Source: Lachnoclostridium sp. UBA7097
GTDB lineage: Bacteria; Bacillota; Clostridia; Lachnospirales; Lachnospiraceae
Direction of reading: 5' to 3'
NCBI GenBank assembly: GCA_002499945.1
Contig: DKYP01000156.1
Span: 1-9,302, forward strand
Length of the DNA stretch: 9,302 nucleotides
Within the stretch, counting starts at the first letter, position 1; every line of letters starts with the position of its first letter. The notes under the pieces are model-generated. The model was not told the DNA's origin, did no database searches, and worked only from the letters and a program-made list of their open reading frames with translations. The position numbers and the translations under genes were made by a program. This document shows positions 1 to 6,290 of the stretch, piece after piece.

Positions 1-117
1 TTATTTAACTATTTGAAAAAATTCATACAAAATAATTAATAATATTAAAAGGAATTTATTTTTATGCCATTATTCACATTTATGTTTTACAGACAGCTAT
101 ACATAGAACAATTATTC

Positions 118-336
118 CTAAACCTTGTCTGGTAGTGGGATGGTTGTTCTTTCTATATGCTTACTATACCACGTCTTTATTTTTTCAGGAATAAAGTATT
201 TCTCATTGTAATTTTATAATTCTACATTATGGACTCACACAGTCTTACTTTTAATATTGGTTTGCAAAAATCCCAGATATCTTTTTAAACCCATCTCCAG
301 ATATTTCATTACACATAAATATATGTTTTTTGGGAA
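118..336 (-). pseudogene. possible decayed coding remnant, function unknown
   Basis: Two open minus-strand stretches lie end to end in different frames. The upstream one (about 336 down to 251) reads PKKHIFMCNEISGDGFKK and continues to ...IFANQY before TAA. The downstream one (213 down to 118) reads NYNEKYFIPEKIKTWYSK and continues to ...TTIPLPDKV before TAG. In the second frame two further stops fall between them, with short protein-like stretches around each. The composition (Pro, Lys, Glu, Trp, Tyr) is more protein-like than random AT-rich DNA usually gives, which suggests one C-terminal coding region broken by a frameshift and stop codons. I do not recognise the family. Open runs of about 30 codons can also arise by chance. 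Confidence 0.28.
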
Positions 337-351
337 TTTATACAAAAGCAA

Positions 352-379
352 TTGACATATTACAATTTTATGGTAAAAT
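352..379 (+). promoter_or_regulatory. sigma-A type promoter of the five-gene operon
   Basis: A perfect -35 TTGACA (352-357) is followed, after a 16-base spacer, by TAAAAT (374-379). TG at 371-372 forms an extended -10 (TGGTAAAAT). Transcription would start near 385-387, giving a leader of about 115 bases to the ATG at 501. No comparable promoter is obvious inside the operon. Confidence 0.75.
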
Positions 380-500
380 AAAAAATTGCAGAAACATGTC
401 AAAAAGTTACAATACCCGGCATTATATGTTATTTTTTACTGTAATGTCATAATGAGGTTAAGGGTGTTAGTATTATTAAGAAAGACAGGGTGTTATGTAG

Positions 501-1922
501 ATGGTTTTTAGTTCTTTGGAGTTTGTATGTGTTTTCATGCCAGTGGTTTTTTTGCTATATTGCCTGGTACATGGAACATATTTTAAAAATATATTATTGA
601 TTGTGGCAAGCCTGTTGTTTTATGCTTATGGAGAACCATTATATGTGTTGCTTATGACAGGAAGTGCATTTTTTAATTATATTTTTGCAATAGTAATTGC
701 AAACTCCAGAAGGAAAAAAGTTTATCTCTTTCTTAATGTTAGTATTAATATTGGATTATTAATTTACTTTAAATATATGGCATTTTTTATTGGGACATGG
801 AATAGTATATCCGGGCAGAGTTTAAATATTCCATATGTAAAACTTCCAGTTGGGATTTCTTTTTTTACTTTCCAGGCATTATCTTATGTTATTGATGTGT
901 ATTTTGAAAAAATACAGGTACAGAAAAGTTTTAGTAAAGTTTTATTATATATTTCTTTTTTTCCACAACTTATAGCTGGGCCAATTATAAAATACAGGGA
1001 TATTAATGACAGCCTTACAAAAAGGAATATGGATATTGACCAGGTTTATACAGGTATAAAGCGTTTTATCTGTGGCCTTGGAAAGAAGGTGATAATTGCA
1101 AATACTATGGGACAGACAGCGGATGCTGTTTTTAATGCTGCTTATAGTGATATTAATATATTATCAGCGTGGGCTGGTGCAATATCATATATGTTGCAGA
1201 TTTATTATGATTTTAGTGGCTATAGTGATATGGCGGTTGGCCTTGGAAAGATGTTTGGGTTTAGTTTCCAGGAGAACTTTAATTATCCGTATGGGGCATG
1301 CAGTGTAAAGGAGTTCTGGAGGAGATGGCATATTTCTTTATCTGGCTGGTTTAAGGAGTATTTATATATTCCGCTTGGCGGAAACAGGAAAGGAAAGATA
1401 CACACCAGTATAAATAAATTTATTGTATTTTTTTGTACAGGGTTCTGGCATGGTGCAAACTGGACGTTTATTATATGGGGCTTATACCATGGCTTTTTTT
1501 CTGTGCTTGAAGAATATGTTCCTTTTATTAAGAAAATACCTAAAGTATTTACATACATATATACAATGCTGGTTGTGTGTATAGGGTTTGTAATTTTCCG
1601 TGCAGATACTCTTTCAGAGGCGTTTTATATAACCGAGCAGATGTTTACCGGAATTTCATTTAATAGTTATAAAATGAGTTTTGCAGCAAGCCTTTTTAAT
1701 CCGTGGTTTATTACAATATTATGTGCTGGTATTATAGGAATGGCACCAGTAAAAGTTATAAAAGATAAATTTAAAAATATATATACAGAAACAGATGGTA
1801 TTGTATGGAAGTATGTAACAGTTAATATGTTTTCCTGTATAACTTCTATTATGCTTTTGTTATGGTGTATTATACGTTTATCCGGGAATACATATAATCC
1901 ATTTATTTATTTTAGGTTTTAA
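501..1922 (+). CDS. MBOAT family O-acyltransferase (AlgI/DltB-like)
   Basis: A polytopic membrane protein of 473 residues, the usual AlgI/DltB length. The start MVFSSLEF and the following hydrophobic segments are typical of the family; a weak AGGGTG lies about nine bases upstream. Family hallmarks appear in order: PVGISFFTFQ, the QLIAGPI segment, YYDFSGYSDMA, FWRRWHISLS (His277), YIPLGGNRKG, and FWHGANWTFIIWGLYHG with the invariant His317 and a second His330. Family members pass an acyl group, commonly acetyl, across the membrane for attachment to an extracellular polymer such as alginate, peptidoglycan or teichoic acid. The adjacent DHHW/AlgX-like gene supports an acetylation role. No dltA, dltC or dltD is present, so D-alanylation is unlikely. 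The actual acceptor cannot be read from the sequence. Confidence 0.93.
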   Translation: MVFSSLEFVCVFMPVVFLLYCLVHGTYFKNILLIVASLLFYAYGEPLYVLLMTGSAFFNYIFAIVIANSRRKKVYLFLNVSINIGLLIYFKYMAFFIGTWNSISGQSLNIPYVKLPVGISFFTFQALSYVIDVYFEKIQVQKSFSKVLLYISFFPQLIAGPIIKYRDINDSLTKRNMDIDQVYTGIKRFICGLGKKVIIANTMGQTADAVFNAAYSDINILSAWAGAISYMLQIYYDFSGYSDMAVGLGKMFGFSFQENFNYPYGACSVKEFWRRWHISLSGWFKEYLYIPLGGNRKGKIHTSINKFIVFFCTGFWHGANWTFIIWGLYHGFFSVLEEYVPFIKKIPKVFTYIYTMLVVCIGFVIFRADTLSEAFYITEQMFTGISFNSYKMSFAASLFNPWFITILCAGIIGMAPVKVIKDKFKNIYTETDGIVWKYVTVNMFSCITSIMLLLWCIIRLSGNTYNPFIYFRF

Positions 1923-1955
1923 TAGCGGTAAGAGGATAAAACAGGAGAGGGGAAG

Positions 1956-3521
1956 ATGAAAAATACAGGAAAAGTTGTTTTTATTATTACCAGCCTTTTT
2001 ATATGTGCATTTCCATTTTTGGGAATATTTTTTAATCCTGCAAATACTACAACAGAGAATAGAAAGATGGCAGTTTTTCCAGAAATAAAGGAAAATGGAA
2101 AGTTTAATATTAATTTTTTACAGGAGTTAGGAGTTTATTTTGAAGACCATTTTGCATTCCGCCCGTTGCTTGTTTCTTTAGATGCAGAGATACAAAGCCA
2201 TATATTTAATGTATCAAATATGGAAACTGTAGTAACAGGGAATAATGGATGGCTTTATTATTCTTCTACTATAGATGATTATCTTGGAAAAAATACTATG
2301 TCCGGGCGCTGTGTGGAAAATATAGCGCATAATTTATCATTGATGCAGAAATATGTACAGGGTAAAGGCGGGAAGTTTGTTTTTACAGTTGCTCCTAATA
2401 AAAATTCTTTGTATGGTGAAAATATGCCTTATTATTTGCAAAAAAAGGCAAGTAATGTAAGAAATATTAATATGCTTAAAGAAAAGACAGATAAATATAA
2501 TATTTTTTATGTTGATTTATTCCAGCTTTTTGAAGAACAGGAAGAGGAACTTTATTTAAAAAGGGATTCACATTGGAACCAGAAGGGTGCGGTTTGTGTT
2601 TATAATGCAATTTTAGATAGTATTGGAATGGAACATGATAATTACAAAGATGTTAAACCTGTACTGTTAAAAAATGAATATGGTGATTTAAATAAAATGC
2701 TTTATCCTGTAACAGCTGAACCTGAATGGAATTATTTCTATAAGAAAACAGATAAATTTTCTTATAAGACAGATACAAAAAGTGTGGAAGAGGACTGGAT
2801 TGAAACAGAAAATAAAAATGGCACGGATTCGCTGCTTATGTTCAGGGATTCTTTTGGAAATACATTATTACCATTAATGGCAGATACATTTGCGGAAGGA
2901 TATTTTTCAAAAAGTATACCACATAATGTTGGAGGTTATATGGAAAAATATAATCCAGATGTTGTGGTTTTAGAAAAGGTGGAACGTAATTTAAAAGAAC
3001 TGGCAACAGACCCTCCGTTTACCGGAACTGTACCTGTAAGTTTAGGACAGGATATGGAAATAGTAAAATCAGATACTTTAATTAAAGTTTCTGAAAGCAG
3101 TTATAATACAAATTATATTGAAGTTTCTGGGATATTAGATAATTTATTTTGTACAGAGGATGTAAAAGTTTATGTAAGGGTAAAAGATAACAAAGGACAA
3201 AACAGTTATGAAACTTTTTATGTATCAGATAATAAAACTGATTATGGATACAGGCTGTATATTCCAAAAGAAGAATTTAATGACAGCGGTACAGTATTTG
3301 AAGTAGTTATTGAAAATAAAGGGGAATTACAGGTTGTAAAGTCTGCCTCTTTAAACCAGGAAGAAACCAGGGAATTAATAGGGGATAACTATTTGAAAAA
3401 GAAAAAAGAGGAAGAACGCAAAATTGTGTCTAAAGAAAAAGTTTATGACTGTGATGGTTCTGGGCATGGGTATTATGTTATTACATGGTCAGACGGGGAA
3501 ACAGAATATGAAGATTTCTAA
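1956..3521 (+). CDS. DHHW family / AlgX-AlgJ-like SGNH acetyltransferase-type protein
   Basis: A 521-residue protein starting 33 bases after the MBOAT gene, behind a purine-rich ribosome-binding site (AGGAGAGGGGA). The N-terminus is a lysine plus a hydrophobic stretch (about 7-26), a signal anchor placing the body outside. Family features follow: TENRKMAVFPEI, YFEDHFAFR, and the GNNGWLYYSS segment. The likely triad is Asp204 and His206 in RDSHWN plus Ser299 in FRDSFGN, matching the DxH and Ser arrangement known from AlgX-type SGNH enzymes. Such proteins accept the acyl group handled by the MBOAT partner and attach it to a polymer. After about residue 385 comes a beta-rich segment, then a Lys/Glu-rich linker, then an unusual tail (494-521) rich in Gly, Tyr and acidic residues. 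The acetylation role is inferred from family and gene pairing. Confidence 0.88.
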   Translation: MKNTGKVVFIITSLFICAFPFLGIFFNPANTTTENRKMAVFPEIKENGKFNINFLQELGVYFEDHFAFRPLLVSLDAEIQSHIFNVSNMETVVTGNNGWLYYSSTIDDYLGKNTMSGRCVENIAHNLSLMQKYVQGKGGKFVFTVAPNKNSLYGENMPYYLQKKASNVRNINMLKEKTDKYNIFYVDLFQLFEEQEEELYLKRDSHWNQKGAVCVYNAILDSIGMEHDNYKDVKPVLLKNEYGDLNKMLYPVTAEPEWNYFYKKTDKFSYKTDTKSVEEDWIETENKNGTDSLLMFRDSFGNTLLPLMADTFAEGYFSKSIPHNVGGYMEKYNPDVVVLEKVERNLKELATDPPFTGTVPVSLGQDMEIVKSDTLIKVSESSYNTNYIEVSGILDNLFCTEDVKVYVRVKDNKGQNSYETFYVSDNKTDYGYRLYIPKEEFNDSGTVFEVVIENKGELQVVKSASLNQEETRELIGDNYLKKKKEEERKIVSKEKVYDCDGSGHGYYVITWSDGETEYEDF

Positions 3522-3589
3522 TACCAGGGTATAAAAAATATATGGAAAGATATTTATGTTATATTAAAATTTTATTGGAGGGTTTGAAA

Positions 3590-4309
3590 ATGTTAAAGAA
3601 AACTATAATTTCTGTTTTGTGCTTGTCGGTACTGGCAACGGGGTATAGAAAAGCAGAGGTTTTGGCAACTAATTTGCCTGCATATGAAGAAACTGTTCCA
3701 GAAGATGGGACAGCTAATATTTTAGACGGGCTGGTAGAAAAAGACGGGGATTACTATTATTATGAAAACGGGGAAATGGTTACAAATAAATGGGTATTAT
3801 CAGATGATAATAAATATTATTTTAAAAAGGATGGAAGGGCGGCAGTTGCAAATCATAAAATAGAGGGTAAATATTATGTATTTAACAGCCAGGGGCAGCT
3901 TTTACAGCCAGAATCCAAAGAAATTACCAGTATAGAAATTGACGGGGAAACTGAAAAATATTATGTAAACCCGGATGGTACTGCTGCCAATGGATGGACA
4001 AAAGACAGGAAGTATTATTGTTATGAAAATGGAAGTGTGGCAAAAGGTATTATAGTTATTGGCGAAAAATTTTATTGTTTCAGCCAGGGCGGGAAGTATA
4101 ATAAGCCAAAAACAAAAAAAGTGCGCAGGGCAGCCAGATACGAAAAACCATTTGCAAACCTGAAGAAATTTCTTGGCAAACCAAATAAGGTAAAATATTA
4201 TAAAAGTTGTTATGGTAATGGAAAAGATGGTGTATTGTCATATGATAATTTTGTAGTATATACTTTTAAACCAGCAAAGGGGAAAGAGATTTTTATGGGT
4301 GTGGAATAA
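3590..4309 (+). CDS. secreted cell-wall-binding repeat protein with a small unrecognised C-terminal domain
   Basis: I place the start at 3590 rather than the in-frame ATG at 3542. A strong GGAGGG (3577-3582) sits seven bases before 3590, and the product then begins with a normal signal peptide (MLKKTIISVLCLSVL), probably cleaved after Ala26. The mature protein carries degenerate CW_binding_1-type repeats at about residues 44-170, recognisable by recurring YYYYENGEM, KYYFKKDGR, KYYVFNSQG, KYYVNPDGTAANGW and KYYCYENGSVAKG units. Such repeats bind envelope polymers, choline-containing teichoic acid in the best-known cases. A basic linker (KPKTKKVRRAAR) leads to a 56-residue domain (184-239) with a single Cys206 in SCYGNGKDG and a YDNFVVYTF strand. 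No catalytic motif is evident. It may be a scaffold or a binding partner for the two downstream transglutaminase-like proteins. Confidence 0.85.
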   Translation: MLKKTIISVLCLSVLATGYRKAEVLATNLPAYEETVPEDGTANILDGLVEKDGDYYYYENGEMVTNKWVLSDDNKYYFKKDGRAAVANHKIEGKYYVFNSQGQLLQPESKEITSIEIDGETEKYYVNPDGTAANGWTKDRKYYCYENGSVAKGIIVIGEKFYCFSQGGKYNKPKTKKVRRAARYEKPFANLKKFLGKPNKVKYYKSCYGNGKDGVLSYDNFVVYTFKPAKGKEIFMGVE

Positions 4310-4345
4310 TTATAATATACAATTTATATATGGAGGCAGATTATT

Positions 4346-4924
4346 ATGTTAAAAACAGAAAATATTTTAAGGAAAACTGTATTAGTATTAATTATTATTA
4401 ATCTTGTTATGCTTAGTATGCAAAAAGGGGCGGATGCCGCAGCTGTAAATAGTAAATCTTTACAGGAACAGGCAGAGAAAATTGTAAATAAAAAAGTAAA
4501 AAAAACAGATAATGACAAAAAGAAATTAAAGAAATTATTTAATTATGTGGAAAAGAATTATGGGTATAAACGTGTGATGGGTTTTGAAGCATATGATGGA
4601 TGGGAGAAAGAATATGCTTCAGAAATGTATTCAGGAAAGAAGGGAAGCTGTTACCATTTTGCAGCAGCATATGCATTTCTTGCAGCAAAGGCAACAGGTT
4701 ATAAAGTGCGTATTGGCATTGGCAAAACAAATGGGTTTTCAGGTGAATTGCAGGACCATGCCTGGACGGAGGTAAATATAAATTCTGTATGGTATATATG
4801 TGATTCTAATATGGATAAATTTGCAGAAAATTCTTCTGGAAAGTATTTTTTAAAGAAAAGAAATAAATTGAAAAGTGTTTATAATAATTTTAAGGATGTG
4901 CAATATTTTGCAGCGGCATTTTAA
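4346..4924 (+). CDS. small secreted transglutaminase-like protein
   Basis: A 192-residue product with GGAGG (4332-4336) nine bases before the ATG. The N-terminus (KTVLVLIIINLVMLSM) is a signal peptide, probably cleaved near the ADAAA stretch around residues 29-33. A Lys-rich segment precedes a transglutaminase-core fold with an apparent complete triad: Cys102 in GSCYHFAAAYAFLAAKATG, His138 in DHAWTEV, and Asp153 in YICDSNMD. This superfamily includes cross-linking transglutaminases, cysteine proteases and deamidases, so the reaction and substrate stay open. Unlike the next gene it has no cell-wall-binding repeats, so it would be free or held by a partner. It lies 36 bases after the preceding gene and 15 bases before the next, in the same operon. 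Confidence 0.87.
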   Translation: MLKTENILRKTVLVLIIINLVMLSMQKGADAAAVNSKSLQEQAEKIVNKKVKKTDNDKKKLKKLFNYVEKNYGYKRVMGFEAYDGWEKEYASEMYSGKKGSCYHFAAAYAFLAAKATGYKVRIGIGKTNGFSGELQDHAWTEVNINSVWYICDSNMDKFAENSSGKYFLKKRNKLKSVYNNFKDVQYFAAAF

Positions 4925-4939
4925 TACAGGAGTAAGTTA

Positions 4940-6220
4940 ATGAAACATAGATTTATAGGAAATATTATATGTATCCTGGCTATAGCTGTTTTAAGCAGGG
5001 GGACTACTGCCAGTGCTGTTTACCAGTTGGATGAAAATGGTAATATTATACATAATACAGAAGAAATTGGAGAAACAGTGCCAGAAACAGAACCGGATAT
5101 AGAACCGGATACAATGCCAGATACAGAACCAGATGTAACGCCCGCAGGCTGGCAGGAAATAGAAGGAAAGAAGTATTATATTTCGCCTGTAACTGGTGAA
5201 ATGCTTATGGGCTGGCAGGAGATAGAAGGGAAAGAGTATTATTTTTCATTTGAAACAGGGGAAATGCTTACAGGATGGCAGGCGGAGGAAGAGAAAGGAT
5301 ATTATTTTTCACCTGTAACTGGTGAAATGCTTACTGGATGGCAAATAATAGATAATGAAGATTATTATTTTGATGAAAATGGTATTTTACAGACTGCCGG
5401 GCTGGTAATAACAGATAACGGTACTTATTATTGTGGGGAGGATGGCAATTTTATATCAGGCTGGAAGAAAATCAAAGGTTCAAAGTATTATTTTGCTACT
5501 AAAAATAAGAAAATGGTTACAGGGGTTAAAAAGATTAAGGGAAAGTATTATATATTTAATAAGAAAGGCCGGCTTGCAGAATCGGATGGCATCTCTATAG
5601 TGAGGGTAAAAGAGGATATTTACTGTGCTAATCCAAATGGAAAGGCGGCAAAGGGCTGGCAGATAAAAGGAAATAAGCTTTATAATGCTACCAGAAAAGG
5701 CAGGGTAAGGAGAAATACAACATACCAGGGGATTATTTTTACAAAGACAGGTGCTGCAAAGAAAAATGTTAATTCGCAGCTAAAAATAAAACTTATAAGA
5801 ATTGTAAAAAACATTACTAATAAAAAAATGCCAAAAAGAAGAAAACTTTATTCCTGCTGGAATTATGTAACAAGAGGACGGTTCCGTTATGCAAGTAAGT
5901 ATCCAGATATACATTCCAGTGGCTGGCAGAAAAGAACTGCATATGATATGCTGTCAACACATTCAGGAAATTGTTATAGTTATGCATGTGCATTTGCTGC
6001 CCTGGCATCAGAAATCGGATGCAAACCTTATATAGTATGCGGAAGGGTACATGGTTCAAGGGACAGGGCATCTGATGGTTACACCCGCCACGCATGGGTA
6101 AGGATTAACAGGAAATATTATGACCCGGAAGCACAGTATGCTGGATGGATGAGAGGGGTTTATGCAAGAACCAGTTATCCAGCTTCACATAAAGTACAAA
6201 AAATTGTTGCATACAGATAA
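4940..6220 (+). CDS. secreted protein with cell-wall-binding repeats and C-terminal transglutaminase-like domain
   Basis: A 426-residue exported protein; AGGAG lies seven bases before the ATG, 15 bases after the previous stop. The signal peptide (IICILAIAVL core) is likely cleaved after Ala26 in TTASA. A Thr/Pro/acidic linker contains four xPDx units (residues 51-66). Residues 70-285 hold CW_binding_1-type repeats, beginning with three near-identical 21-residue units that start at Gly70, Gly91 and Gly112 (GWQEIEGKKYYISPVTGEM pattern), then more divergent ones such as GWKKIKGSKYYFA. After a basic region comes a transglutaminase-like domain (about 300-426) with Cys345 in SGNCYSYACAFAALASE, His384 in TRHAWVRIN and Asp395 in YYDPEAQYAGW. 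The arrangement suggests an envelope-anchored enzyme acting on surface protein, as a cross-linker or a protease; the sequence cannot distinguish these. Confidence 0.88.
   Translation: MKHRFIGNIICILAIAVLSRGTTASAVYQLDENGNIIHNTEEIGETVPETEPDIEPDTMPDTEPDVTPAGWQEIEGKKYYISPVTGEMLMGWQEIEGKEYYFSFETGEMLTGWQAEEEKGYYFSPVTGEMLTGWQIIDNEDYYFDENGILQTAGLVITDNGTYYCGEDGNFISGWKKIKGSKYYFATKNKKMVTGVKKIKGKYYIFNKKGRLAESDGISIVRVKEDIYCANPNGKAAKGWQIKGNKLYNATRKGRVRRNTTYQGIIFTKTGAAKKNVNSQLKIKLIRIVKNITNKKMPKRRKLYSCWNYVTRGRFRYASKYPDIHSSGWQKRTAYDMLSTHSGNCYSYACAFAALASEIGCKPYIVCGRVHGSRDRASDGYTRHAWVRINRKYYDPEAQYAGWMRGVYARTSYPASHKVQKIVAYR
5090..5137 (+). repeat. four tandem 12-base units encoding xPDx linker
   Basis: Four degenerate 12-base units encode EPDI, EPDT, MPDT and EPDV in the linker after the signal peptide. 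Such Pro/acidic repeats act as extended spacers, and their copy number can change by slippage. Confidence 0.7.
5147..5335 (+). repeat. three tandem 63-base repeats encoding cell-wall-binding units
   Basis: Units run 5147-5209, 5210-5272 and 5273-5335, each 21 codons starting with GGC or GGA TGG CA (Gly-Trp-Gln). Bases 5186-5207 and 5312-5333 are identical over 22 positions at an offset of exactly two units (126). This DNA-level likeness is higher than among the other repeats of the gene, pointing to fairly recent duplication. Confidence 0.85.
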
Positions 6221-6227
6221 AATATTG

Positions 6228-6265
6228 CAAAGCCCATTATTTTCTGTTTTAGATAATGGGCTTTG
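6228..6265. terminator. bidirectional rho-independent-type terminator between convergent genes
   Basis: A perfect 13-base inverted repeat (CAAAGCCCATTAT at 6228-6240, ATAATGGGCTTTG at 6253-6265) with a 12-base loop starts seven bases after the operon's last stop. On the plus strand it is followed by a loose T-rich stretch (GTATTTAGATATCTTTTT). On the minus strand it is followed by CAATATTTTAT, so it can also end typA transcripts, whose stop codon is at 6291-6293. Confidence 0.85.
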
Positions 6266-6290
6266 TATTTAGATATCTTTTTACAATTTT

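Larger units (their letters stand above)
1..500. other. AT-rich intergenic region upstream of the acyltransferase operon
   Basis: No intact gene is visible on either strand. The region is very AT-rich and stops are frequent in all frames. Two things can be picked out: short open stretches on the minus strand between about 118 and 336 that look like a decayed gene, and a promoter at 352-379. From about 385 to 500 the sequence would be the untranslated leader of the operon, roughly 115 bases long. I see no clear riboswitch or terminator fold in it. Confidence 0.6.

Noticed and set aside
1096..1558. Open frames of 70 and 91 codons overlapping the MBOAT gene
   Set aside because: They lie out of frame or antisense inside an intact, strongly conserved coding region.
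501..1922. Assigning the MBOAT gene as dltB of D-alanylation
   Set aside because: No dltA, dltC or dltD is nearby, and the partner is a DHHW/AlgX-like protein, which fits polymer acetylation.
3542..3589. Upstream in-frame ATG giving a 16-residue longer cell-wall-binding protein
   Set aside because: No ribosome-binding site precedes 3542, whereas GGAGGG sits seven bases before 3590 and that start gives a normal signal peptide.
3632..3646. Lipobox-like VLATGY in the signal peptide of the cell-wall-binding protein
   Set aside because: The required Cys is Tyr (TAT); a signal peptidase I site after AEVLA fits, so it is not a lipoprotein.
5147..5335. Regular repeats considered as a CRISPR array
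   Set aside because: The repeats are in frame, contiguous without spacers, and encode known cell-wall-binding units.
4539..6095. Minus-strand and out-of-frame open stretches within the transglutaminase-like genes
   Set aside because: They are rich in Cys, His, Leu and Met in the way expected of AT-rich antisense translation, and nothing supports translation.
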